Source: Endothia cerciana (Eukaryota; Ascomycota; Sordariomycetes; Diaporthales; Cryphonectriaceae). Taken from it: DNA of 15,045 nucleotides. This document shows positions 1-8,946 of this stretch, piece after piece. Every line of letters starts with the position of its first letter. Within the stretch, counting starts at the first letter, position 1. Below the pieces are notes generated by a model. It had not been told where the DNA came from, did not search any database, and worked only from the letters and a program-made list of their open reading frames with translations. The translations under genes were made by a program, and so were the position numbers. The stretch lies in contig JALRMH010000128.1 in assembly GCA_026119935.1 (NCBI GenBank), positions 1-15,045 on the forward strand. The letters run 5' to 3'.

Positions 1-394
1 TAAGCAATAAGATCTAATATATAAGCTTATACTTATATAACCTAAGGTTAGAGTTACTAGATTAGTAAGGATCAGCTATTGATTTATAGTGATCTGAATT
101 AGTTAGATCAAGATACTAAGCTAATTAATTCAGCAAATACTACTAGCGAAAAAGACTGAAGAATAAGTTATAAGGAAGGATGTTTCCTATTATTAGATAG
201 ATCTTATAGTATTCTTCAGTTGTTAATCTACGTTTTAAGTATATTATACACTTAAAAGCTTTAAAGGCAGTGAATACTTATAATTAGACTTTAGTTATAT
301 TTCTATATTTAAAGCCTGTACTTAGTATTATTTTTATTAATATAAACTTAATCGGTACTTTAAGAATCCTCAGATTACTGCAGTGCTTATTATA
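1..394 (+). repeat. LTR A, right-hand part of a plus-strand chromovirus LTR (solo LTR or 3' LTR)
   Basis: The last 394 bases of an LTR related to the ones at 446, 7521 and 8426. Shared landmarks in order are a GATC-containing U3 stretch (about 74-110), an inverted repeat (ACTGAAGAATA at 155-165 and its complement at 210-220), the AGTTGTTAA start of the putative R region (218-226), and the end TGCTTATTATA (384-394). The terminal CA has become TA, as RIP would cause. What follows is not a primer site but minus-strand gag sequence of element D. So this is either a solo LTR or the 3' LTR of an element lying left of the window. Its U3 most resembles that of copy 2. Its left end is outside the window, so no target duplication can be tested. 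Confidence 0.85.
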
Positions 395-445
395 GTATCT
401 TTAAACAGGTTTTTAATTGCTATTATATATAACAGGCTTATCTAT
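395..445 (-). pseudogene. Element D gag fragment, distal part (split from 7989-8425)
   Basis: Read on the minus strand, these 51 bases align with the gag segment of copy 2 around 9155-9205 (shared strings such as TATATATAATAGCA and TTAAAAACCT/C). They continue exactly from the gag fragment at 8251-7989 once copy 1 and one copy of its 5-bp target duplication are removed. This piece therefore belongs to the older minus-strand element into whose gag copy 1 jumped. It ends abruptly at the right end of LTR A. Too short and mutated to encode anything. Confidence 0.75.
441..445. repeat. Left target-site duplication of copy 1 (TCTAT)
   Basis: The five bases immediately before the TGTTATAA start of the 5' LTR are TCTAT. 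The five bases immediately after the TTACA end of the 3' LTR (7989-7993) are identical. A 5-bp duplication is normal for Ty3/gypsy integrases. Confidence 0.88.
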
Positions 446-913
446 TGTTATAACCTATCCAACATACAGGTTATAGCAACAAGTACAGCAAATAAGAACA
501 CCTAGGGTAGACCCTTTAGAATAGAAGATTCAATACTTATCTTAGGAAGAACATAAGTTATAATTATATAACTCAGAGTTAAGGTTATATATAATTATAT
601 TAGCTATAAGCATAGTCAATATATTCAGAAAACGACTATATAGAATCAGCATATAATTTAAATATTCAGAACTGAAGAGCAGAGTATATAGGAATAAGCA
701 TTTCCTATATTTAGATAGATCTTATTAGTGCTCTTTAGTTGTTAATCTAAGTTCTAAGTATATATATATTTAAAAGCTTTAAAAGTAGTGAACACTCGCA
801 TGCGTTACTTAGTATATTTCTATATTCACAGGTTTCTACTTTAATACTGCTTTTATTAGTATAAACCTAATCAGTATTTAAAGAATCCCCGGATTACTAT
901 AGTGCTTATTATA
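446..913 (+). repeat. 5' LTR of copy 1
   Basis: Starts TGTTATAACC and ends TGCTTATTATA (original CA end mutated to TA). U3 holds a conserved inverted repeat (671-681 with 729-739, one mismatch) around a TATA-like segment. The putative RNA start AGTTGTTAA lies at 737-745, and its exact complement follows the LTR at 916-924. The R-U5 part is well conserved with the other LTRs in the window, while U3 differs from copies 2 and 3. Confidence 0.92.
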
Positions 914-915
914 TT

Positions 916-924
916 TTAACAACT
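916..924 (+). promoter_or_regulatory. Putative self-priming primer-binding site of copy 1
   Basis: TTAACAACT begins two bases after the LTR. It is the exact reverse complement of AGTTGTTAA at 737-745 in the same LTR, where the element's RNA is expected to start. I see no match to a usual tRNA 3' end (no TGG immediately after the LTR). The same 9-base relationship holds, in unmutated form, in copy 2. Confidence 0.6.
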
Positions 925-974
925 CTTATTCAGGAACAGTTTAGTATTAACTCCTTAAGTAATATAGAAATACT

Positions 975-3097
975 ATAGCTCTAAGAACCCTCTCTTCGTC
1001 CTTATACAGCGCGTAGCTAACTTTAAAGGAACTAGTTTAGTAAGTAGTCTAGCTTACTTAGTGTATTAAATAACTCTAGCTGCACTAATAGCAGCAGGAA
1101 AACATTATTCAGGCTTAGCAAGCCTAAGTTTAGTATAACACCTAGACCTCTATTATTATTAGTAATAAAGGCTATAAGATAAACAAGCTAGCTATATACA
1201 ACAGCACTTAGAAACTCCTCTAAGGATACCTCACTTACTGCAAGGCTTATTTTTTATATAATATCTCTTAATTCACTATAGAATCGGAGAAGGTTATCCC
1301 TTGCTAGAACTCGCCTTAAGAAAGACGCTCTCATCTAGTATAAACCTTCTCTCTGCGACTATCTAGAACACGCTAACAACCCTAACACACGCGCTAAAAG
1401 CACTAAGGAAATATTCGACTTCTTTGCAGGCTTTAAGAAAGCCTTTAAGGAAACCTTTAGTAACTTTAATAAAGAACGCACGATAGCTTAATAGTTAATA
1501 GACCTTAAATAAACTAAATTAGCATCAGCCTATATAGTTAGATTTAAACAACTTATAGTACGACTTTTATAAGAAGATAAAAACCTTATAGAACACTACT
1601 ATAAAGGACTTAAGGATGAAGTCAAGGATGAAATCTCTAAGTAAGATTAGCTTAAGGACTTTACGATATTTGTAAATATAGCTATCAGGATCGATAACTA
1701 TCTCTATAAATAATAAATAGAGAAATCTAAAAAGAGAGGAAGCTAACTAATATAGCACTCGCTGCTGAATATTAATAAAAAGTTCTAACCTAAGAATCAA
1801 GGTAGAATCTAGCGCTAGAGCATAGTATAGAGCAGAAGTATTTATATCAGACTAATAGAACTAAATATAGCAAACTATTAGTTTATAAGAAGACTAAGTA
1901 GCAGTGTAAAATACTTTAATTATAAGAAATATAAGCATTTTATGAGAATGCAAATAACCTAAAAAGCTATATTAGCAACTAGTTTAAGAAGGATAATAGG
2001 TGAATATCCTCTAATAACAGGAACTTAATTATCTAAGTAAAAACATCTTACTAGAGCAAGTATCAGACTCTATCAATAACTACAGATACTTTAACTAGAT
2101 GTTCTGCTATAACGATAGATGCTTAATACACCTCTTAGCGAAAGAAGGCTTAGGATAGTTTTTTAAAGCACCTAAGAAGGCACGACAACTAGTAATAGGT
2201 AAGAAAGGTCTGATCTATAATATAGTATTAAACGATAACAACTCAGACTATTCTAGCACCTTTGAGAAGGAACTCGAAAGAAAAATTTAAGAACTTAGAA
2301 ATAGAGATCTAGGACTACACTTGATAGCCTACTATAAGGAACACCTCTTATTCTAAGCAGTTATAGAAACTATAAGGAAAGAAACTCTTTAGGACTGATA
2401 ATTAAATAAATTACTAGAACTTATTACTCCTAGAATAAAGGATAAAGATACTACGAGTAAGGAAAAAACTTATAATCAAGACTCAGACTAAGGATAGATT
2501 ACTCTAGAATCGAAGGTTGAGTATATAGTATATAAGCTTAATCTTAGAGGCTTCTTTACTATAGTACCTATCTAGAATATCAACGCTGAATAGTTAGAAG
2601 ACTTTAGAATCAGCCTAATCTATAGAACTTATTATAAACTTGCATAGATTTTATATATATACTATAGCTGCAGAACATATTTTATAGAGAAAGTGAAATA
2701 CAAGTAGTTCCTAGTTAGAAAATAAGGCTAAATTATCTAAGCAGTTAAGAAACCCTATCTATAATTCAGGGAAGTTCTTAATAGAAAATATAATAATACT
2801 TATATTAGATTGCTAGATAACTACCTTAGAGAATGCGTTAATAAGAAAATCAGATAGTAGTAGTGCAAAACAACTGACTGCACTATTTATATTTATAATA
2901 AGGTTCAGGACTAATATAAATACTAGGATAATAAAGAATGATATAAGTATAATTAATAACAGGCTAGAAGGCTAGCTTAGAAAGCAACTTATAAAGCAAA
3001 GGAATTCTTAAAAGAGAAGGATTACCTATAATAGGACTATAGATAATTAAGGCTTAAAAGTCTCTATATACTGTAGAAAAAGATTATATATATATAA
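975..3097 (+). pseudogene. gag: gag pseudogene of copy 1
   Basis: Degenerate Gag. The presumed start is ATAGCT at 975, where copies 2 and D also read ATA for an expected ATG. Domains in order are a Gln/Leu-rich, probably coiled-coil N-terminus (about 1020-1180), a Ty3-type Gag core (about 1190-1700, with recognisable GYLTYCKAY and EHYYKGLKDEVKDEIS), and a damaged CCHC zinc knuckle near 1908-1952. In the knuckle the first two Cys read as Tyr and one base is missing before the last Cys. A further 370 codons or so without recognisable homology follow, with the motif CYNDRCLIHLLAKEGLG (about 2105-2155) and a Cys-containing stretch near 2864. Stop codons are nearly all TAA/TAG. At least one indel occurs between 975 and 1910. 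The pol frame follows at -1. Confidence 0.85.
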
Positions 3098-6000
3098 AAT
3101 TAAATGCTTATATTAGCAGAAAGAGATATAGCGCACTATTAGATAGTAGCGCTTAAAGAAACTTCATCTTACTAGTAATTATTAACAAAGCATAACTATA
3201 ATAGCATTAGAAGGAAAAACCTTATTAACTTAGTACTATAAAAGGACAACTAGTCGTGTATAATTAAAGCATAATTAATAAAAAGACTAATTATCTACTT
3301 ATCTTAATTTAGAAATGCACGACCTTTATTATATTAGATATTATAGATATAGTATATTATAAACTAATTATAAGACTTCTTTAGCTTAAAGAGCATAATC
3401 CTCGAATTGATTAGACTACTAGCTAGATCTCTTAGGAACAAGCTATACCTACAGAGAAGGTTGCAATTAAGAGCGAAGAATCAGATTCAGTCACTAAGAA
3501 GCACTTAAGAAAGAAAGCCTTAAACAAACTTACGAATACCTCTAAATCAGCAGAGCTGATAGCTTATAAAGAAGGATCTAGCAACGATAAACCTAAGAAA
3601 GTGCTAGAGTATCAGCAGGTTAGCATAATAATAAGTATGCGTAGGCTTAGAGACACTCAGCCTAGCTTAGAGCAATAGCAGAAATGCAGACTCTAGAATT
3701 ATAAGGAAATTCTACAACTAGGGCCCTCAGACATTAATAAGAGACACAGGAAGAAAAAACTGTCTTTAAATAAGAACGCTTAACAGTATCTACTATTTCT
3801 TCAAGTAGTAGAAACAGAAAACAATAGACTAACACTATTATTCGCTAGAATATTACAAGAGTACTACGAATTTATAAAACTATTCTAAGGCAGGCTAGAT
3901 ACAGGACTTCTAGAATATAGCTTATATAATTACAAAATACTACTTAAGGAAGGAACTCAGCTATAGTTCTTCCTTATCTATAGACTCGACGAAGCAAGGT
4001 TAAAGGCACTTAAAGAGTACCTCGATAAGAACTTTGAAAGAGGATATATTAGACTATCCTAATTACTAGCAGGATACTTAATTCTATTTGTATTAAAGAA
4101 AAACAGAAAGCTTAGGCTCTATATAGATTATAGATAGCTTAATAATATTACTAAAAAGAACTAGTATCTCCTGCTATTATTTAAGGAAATTAAGGATTAA
4201 TTATAAGGCGTATAATAGTTTATAGCGCTTAATCTTATAAAGAGTTACTACTATATCTATATTAAGAAAGGAGAAGAATAGAAAATAGTATTTTAAAATG
4301 CTATAGATATTATAAATACTTAGTTATGCTCTTTAGATTAATTAACGCACTAGCATTCTTTTAAGAAATAATCAACTACATCCTCTGCGAATTCCTAGAT
4401 ATTATATATATTATTTACCTTAACAATATCCTTATCTACTCTAAGACCCTTAAGGAATATAAAAAATATATATAATAAATATTCTAGATACTTTAAGACG
4501 CACATCTTCTAGTAGAACTAACTAAAAGCTACTTTTACGTTTAGAAAGTTGACTACCTCGGATACACAATTAAGCTAGGATATATTAGAATATAAAAGAA
4601 CAAGATACAAGCAGTTAAAGACTAGCCTAAGCTAAGAAATATTAAAGACGTTAGAGCATTCCTTAGATATATCAACTTCTACTAATAATTTATTAGCAAA
4701 TATAGTGAAATTATATAACTACTTATAGACTTTATGAAAAAAGACTTACCCTTCTAATAGAATAAGGAAGAAAACCAGGCCTTTAAGACTATCAGGGAAC
4801 TAGTTATTAAAGACTCTATTTTAAAAGAATCAGACTTCTAGTAAGAATATAAACTATATACTAACTCATTAGATTACACGCTTAGTGCAGAACTCAACTA
4901 ATAAGATAACTAAGGACGATTATAGATAGTCGCTAACTTTTCGAAGAAACTAAATAAACTAGAGTTATAGTATAGAATACTAGATAAGGAACTTATAGCT
5001 ATAGTAGAAGCATTTAAGGAATAGAAATACTACCTTATAGGTGCTAAATATATAATTAAAGTGTTTTCAAACTATAAGAACCTTACTATATTTATAATAA
5101 TGAAAAACCTTAATAGATGATAAGTGAGATAGGCAGAATACCTATCTTAGTTCGACTTTAAAATTACCTACATCTAAAGCAAGGATAATGCTAGGGCTGA
5201 TGCTCTCAGTAGAAGAGCAGACTACTAGGATAAGATTAAGGAAGAAATCCAGGATATCTTCGCAATTAATAAAAAAGGAGACCTCATCAACGCATATAAG
5301 GAACTTGCAGCAACCTTCAGAATAAGACTATAAAATAGAGACCCTGAACAAATAACTTAAATAGAATAAGATGAATATATTAAGGATGTATACAGCACCT
5401 TAGCACATAGATACTAAGGAATTAAGGCTACTTATGAATAAATTAGAAGATACTAGAACCTACTAGGCCTTAGGAAAAGAATTAAAAATATCTTATAATA
5501 ATATAATAACTGCAAAAAGAATAAAGCGAAAAGATACAAGCCTTATAGACTATTATAATCCTTACTAGTACTTATAGCATTTAGTAATTAATTAGCCTAG
5601 ACTTTATTATTAAGCTACTTTTTTTATAAGAATCTTTAACTAAAGTGCAGTATAATAGCATTCTAATAGTAGTTTATAGATTAAGTAAATATACTTACTT
5701 TCTCCCTTATAAAGAAAGCAGTATAGTAGAAGAACTTATATATATATATTTTTAGAACGATTATTACTAACTATAGTATATTAGAAAAAGTAATCTCTGA
5801 TAGAGATAAGAAGTTCAACTTAAGGTTTTAGACTTTACTTATAAAATAACTCGAAACATAATACAGAATATCTATAGCATTCTATCCTCAGACAGATAAA
5901 TAGATAGAAAGAACGAATTAAATTATTAAATAGTACTTTTAATACTATATTAACTAGGAATAAAACAACTAGGTTAACCTATTACCTCTTATATAGTTTG

Positions 6001-6660
6001 CCTATAATAGTATAAATATAAGTATAATGAAGAAATCACTATTTTATACACTCTATAGATATAACCCTATAGCTTACTATAAAGTATTGCTAGGGGCAGA
6101 TACAGAAGCAGCAGATAAAAAGGTTAAGAAAATCAAGAAAACTTAAGAAAAACTCTAGTTAGAACTATAACGCGTTTAAAAATAAATAACACACTATGCA
6201 AATATAAAAAGGATTAAAGGACTAATCTTATAAGAGGGAGATAAGGTCTACCTTCTCTGCAAAAATATCAAAATAACTAGGCCTAGCAGCAAGCTTGACT
6301 ATAAGAAACTAAGACCTTTTAAAATTTTGCGACAGATCTCCCCGGTCAACTATAAACTCGCATTACCTTATAGGATAAGGATACACCTAGTTTTCTATAT
6401 CTTATTGCTAGAACTAGCAGCACAGGAGACACTAACAGACGATATAGTAGAAATCGAAAATAACAAATCAGAATATAAAGTAGAAAGGATTCTCAAGCAT
6501 AGAGGAATAAGCACTATATAAGAATACCTTATTAAATAAAAAGGATACCCTGATAGCAAAAATATATAGGAACTATTAAAGAACCTCTACTATAATTAGA
6601 AACTTAGCTAGTACTACTAATAAATAAAAAAGTATTATATATAAGACTTAGTATAAGACT
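3060..6660 (+). pseudogene. pol: pol pseudogene of copy 1 (PR-RT-RH-IN-chromodomain)
   Basis: Degenerate polyprotein in the -1 frame relative to gag. The aspartic protease has LLDSSA at 3136-3153, with the Asp kept and the following Gly now Ser, and ends around 3390 in a typical LPWL-EHNPRID-like segment. RT runs about 3840-4560, and its catalytic YLDD reads YLNN at 4416-4427. RNase H runs about 4850-5230 and ends in KDNARADALSRRAD. The integrase zinc-binding domain (about 5390-5550) has Cys lost. In the integrase core (about 5590-6130) the first Asp (LDFIIK), second Asp (SDRDKKF) and Glu (IERTN) remain, but in shifted frames. A GPY/F module (about 6235-6330) precedes a chromodomain (6474-6575, YKVERILKHRG onward). 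Numerous RIP stops and frameshifts make it non-coding. The C-terminal end is uncertain. Confidence 0.92.
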
Positions 6661-6936
6661 AGCTAAGATCTGAATCTAGGACTTTTAGCAGAAAAACTAA
6701 CACTTTATACTACTAAGCTATAAGATTAAAATACACAGACTTAATATATAGTACTTTGAATAAAGCAAACTATAATTATCTTATATATTTTAAGAAGAAG
6801 CTTAGTCACTACTAGAAGGCTAGCTATTATTATTAAAGGAAATAGAAGGCTTAGAAACTCTTCTAGCACCCTTTAATAAAACATCCTCTAGAAAGGAAAA
6901 ATCTAATAATCCCTCAGACACCTACTCAGGAACCTC
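6661..6936 (+). other. Copy 1 spacer or pol tail after the chromodomain
   Basis: AT-rich, RIP-mutated sequence between the chromodomain and the antisense ORF. The pol frame can be followed through it with many TAG codons and becomes Pro/Gln-rich from about 6900, running across the antisense ORF until a TAA near 7140. It could be a C-terminal Pol extension or just non-coding spacer; the equivalent stretch in copy 3 does not look the same. No other feature seen. Confidence 0.4.
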
Positions 6937-7431
6937 CTAAGAAAGAAAACCCTTAGGAACAAGGCTCTTAGCAGCCCGACGCTCCCCCTTAGTAGCACAA
7001 CGCTCTGCCTCAGCCTCTGCAGCCTCTATATAATCTAACTCCTCTACACAAGTAATACTACAACGAAGGGCCTGCTTTATCTTATCAGACTAAAGCCTCT
7101 TCTACTATCGAAGCCGCAGTAGTTCTAACTCCTGTTTCTTAATCTCGTCCTCCAGCTTTCGATGCTGGGTAGCGATATTACGAAGCTCCCCAGGAGTAGG
7201 ACCTAGGACGTCGCACTTTAAGCGACCTAGACGAACGTACTCAGTGCAGCGAGAGGAGTCACTAAGCGAAATCTTGCAGGTGTCGAGGCCCTGTCCCTTA
7301 TAGAAAGAACAAGAAGGCATCTCGACAAAATTCTCAAGGATGCGAGCAACTAAGAGATCGCGATCTTGGGTACTCTTCGGAAGGGAAGAAGAAGTCTTTA
7401 AGACACGAGAGTTTTTGACTTTGTCTTTCAT
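6937..7431 (-). pseudogene. Antisense ORF of copy 1: Zn2Cys6-like cluster plus coiled coil
   Basis: An ORF on the strand opposite gag-pol, between pol and the 3' LTR. The start at 7431 is chosen because AFLIRM precedes this Met in both this copy and copy 3. The frame runs about 164 codons to TAG at 6937-6939. It is interrupted by TAG at 7105, 7102 and 7090, presumably RIP damage. Residues about 30-70 hold C-x2-Y-x7-C-x9-C-x2-Y-x7-C; copy 3 has Cys at both Tyr positions, so this is a damaged six-Cys cluster like the fungal binuclear zinc type. A charged Glu/Lys/Leu/Arg stretch follows (KLEDEIKKQELELLRLR), with a matching EAAEAEAER region further on, likely coiled coil. GC content is clearly higher than in the adjoining pol. 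From memory, multicopy fungal hypothetical proteins of this build exist; their function is unknown to me. Confidence 0.72.
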
Positions 7432-7507
7432 CCTGATTAGGAAGGCACGAAGCACGAGAAGAGTCAGGGACACTCACAAAAAGAGATCGTTAGGGACAAC
7501 GATCGAT

Positions 7508-7520
7508 AGGAGGGAGATGA
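7508..7520 (+). promoter_or_regulatory. Polypurine tract of copy 1
   Basis: AGGAGGGAGATGA directly abuts the TGTTATAA start of the 3' LTR, the expected place for the plus-strand primer of reverse transcription. The same tract, with small changes, sits next to the copy 3 LTR (12929-12941, minus strand). Confidence 0.8.
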
Positions 7521-7988
7521 TGTTATAACCTATCTAACATGCAGGTCACAGCAACAAGTACAGCAAACAAGAACACTTAGGGTAGACCCCTTAGAACAAA
7601 AGATTCAACACTTATCTTAAAAAGGATACGAGTTATAATTATATAACCTAGGGTTAGAGTTATATATAACTATATTAGCTATAAGCATAGTTAATATATT
7701 CAGGAAACGACTATATAGAATCAGTATATAGTCTGGATATTCGGAACTGAAGAGCAGGGTATATAGGAATAAGCATTTCCTATATTTATATAGATTTTAT
7801 TAGTGCTCTTCAGTCATCAATCTAAGTTCTAAGTATACATATACTTAGAAGCCTTAAAGGCAGTGAACATTCGCACGCGTTACTCAGTGTATTTCTGTAT
7901 TCACAGGTTTCTACTTTGACACCGCTCTTATTAGCATAAACCTAATCAGTACTTAAGGAATCCCCGGATTACTGCAGTGCTCATTACA
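7521..7988 (+). repeat. 3' LTR of copy 1
   Basis: 468 bp, from TGTTATAACC to TGCTCATTACA, with the canonical TG...CA ends intact. It carries a perfect 11-bp inverted repeat (ACTGAAGAGCA 7746-7756, TGCTCTTCAGT 7804-7814) around a TATATAGG segment, the putative RNA start AGTCATCAA (7812-7820), and a palindrome CTAAGTATA-CA-TATACTTAG (7829-7848) in R. It is less RIP-mutated than its 5' partner. Confidence 0.93.
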
Positions 7989-8425
7989 TCTATCTTGTAC
8001 ATCTTCGCTGCAGGGGCTAAGGTTCTTAGAGCCTATAGCTAAGCCTGCTAAGCACAGATAGTAGCATCCTGCTGCTGTTGCTAGAGCTGGAGTTCTTCGA
8101 TGTGCTGAGTGAGCTAGATAACCTAGTTAACTAGTTCCTAGCTAGTAAGCGTTCGGCTAGAGGACGGAGTGACGGGTTAAAGAGCTATTGTATTTCTGTA
8201 TTATTCAAGAGAATATAATACTAAACTGTTCTTAAACAAGAGTTGTTAAAATATAATAAGCACTGCAGTAATCCTAAGATTCTTAAATATATAAAAGGGT
8301 TTATACTAGCAAAAGCAGTGCTAAGTACAGGCCTTAAATACAGAAATACTATCTGCATGCAAGTGTTCACTGCCTTTAAAGCTATCAGAGTATATTGTAT
8401 AATCTAATACTTAGATTAACTATAG
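7989..8425 (-). mobile_element. Element D: partial LTR, primer site and start of gag (minus strand)
   Basis: Read on the minus strand, this contains the R-U5 end of an LTR (8425-8252), the primer site TTAACAACT (8249-8241), a leader, ATAGCT at the presumed gag start (8188-8183), and a Gln/Leu-rich coiled-coil-like Gag N-terminus (about 8150-7989) resembling that of copy 2. Copy 1 interrupts it at 7989, and it resumes at 445-395. Copy 2 cuts off its LTR at 8425, close to the putative RNA start. D is therefore older than both. Its remainder lies outside the window on both sides. Confidence 0.82.
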
Positions 8426-8885
8426 TGTTATAACTCATCTAACATACAGGTTATAAACCAGGGCACCCGGAATAACTGTCTGAAAGACAAGGGAAGAATT
8501 CAACACCCTAGGAACTAAGGCTTATATAAGCAAGGGTTAGGGTTACAGGATCAGGATGGATCAGTAGGTGATCCAGGGTGATCCGGATCGGTTAGATCAC
8601 CCAGGTGATCTAAGTGATCTAACAACCAACACTACTAACAGAACTGAAGAGCTGGATATATAAGGACACGTTCATTTCCCTTAGATGAATCACTATATAT
8701 AGCTCTTCAGTCGTCAATCTAAGTATCAGATTACACCTTACTCTAATAGCTTTAAAGGCAGTGAACACTTGCACAGATAACTTAGTTGTATTTCTATATT
8801 TAAAGCTTATATTCGACACTGCTCTTATTAGTATAAACCTAATTAATACTCAGGGATCTTTTAGATTACTACAGTGCTTATTATA
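8426..8885 (+). repeat. 5' LTR of copy 2
   Basis: 460 bp, from TGTTATAACT to TGCTTATTATA. U3 holds eight GATC sites in 8549-8619. A perfect inverted repeat (8643-8653 with 8701-8711) encloses a TATATAAGG box at 8657-8665. The putative R start AGTCGTCAA is at 8709-8717. R-U5 is like the other LTRs; the middle of U3 is unlike copies 1 and 3 but like LTR A. Confidence 0.92.
8657..8665 (+). promoter_or_regulatory. TATA box of the copy 2 LTR promoter
   Basis: TATATAAGG lies in the loop of the conserved inverted repeat, about 45-50 bases before the putative RNA start at 8709. The same element is TATATAAG in copy 3 and TATATAGG in copy 1, always in the loop, which supports it as the promoter of the sense transcript. 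A second TATATAT at 8694-8700 is an alternative but lies too close to 8709. Confidence 0.5.
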
Positions 8886-8887
8886 TT

Positions 8888-8896
8888 TTGACGACT
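8888..8896 (+). promoter_or_regulatory. Putative self-priming primer-binding site of copy 2
   Basis: TTGACGACT starts two bases after the LTR and is the exact reverse complement of AGTCGTCAA at 8709-8717, just downstream of the LTR TATA box. This is the arrangement by which Tf1-type elements prime from the 5' end of their own RNA. The pairing is 9 bases; flanking bases do not extend it. Confidence 0.65.
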
Positions 8897-8946
8897 CTTA
8901 TTTAGGAACGGTTTAGTATTAACCCCTTGAATAATATAGAAATATA

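Larger units (their letters stand above)
446..7988 (+). mobile_element. Copy 1: complete, RIP-degraded Ty3/gypsy chromovirus (7543 bp)
   Basis: A full-length LTR retrotransposon bounded by two 468-bp LTRs (446-913 and 7521-7988) and flanked by the direct repeat TCTAT (441-445 and 7989-7993). Inside, in order, are a primer site (916-924), gag, pol (protease, RT, RNase H, integrase, chromodomain), an antisense ORF and a polypurine tract (7508-7520). All coding regions carry many TAA/TAG codons and a few indels, so it cannot move by itself. In the first 165 bp or so of the two LTRs, every difference I compared is a transition, and the 5' LTR is the more AT-rich. This fits RIP after insertion rather than replication error. 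The insertion target is the gag of minus-strand element D. Confidence 0.93.

Noticed and set aside
7340..7528. 62-codon plus-strand ORF
   Set aside because: Shadow of the copy 1 antisense ORF that runs into the LTR; no counterpart in copy 3.
8549..8619. CRISPR-like array
   Set aside because: The GATC units are 4-6 bases with irregular spacing, sit inside an LTR, and the genome is fungal.
8619..8819. 66-codon minus-strand ORF inside the copy 2 LTR
   Set aside because: It falls across U3-R-U5 and is not open in the other LTRs, so it is a chance frame.
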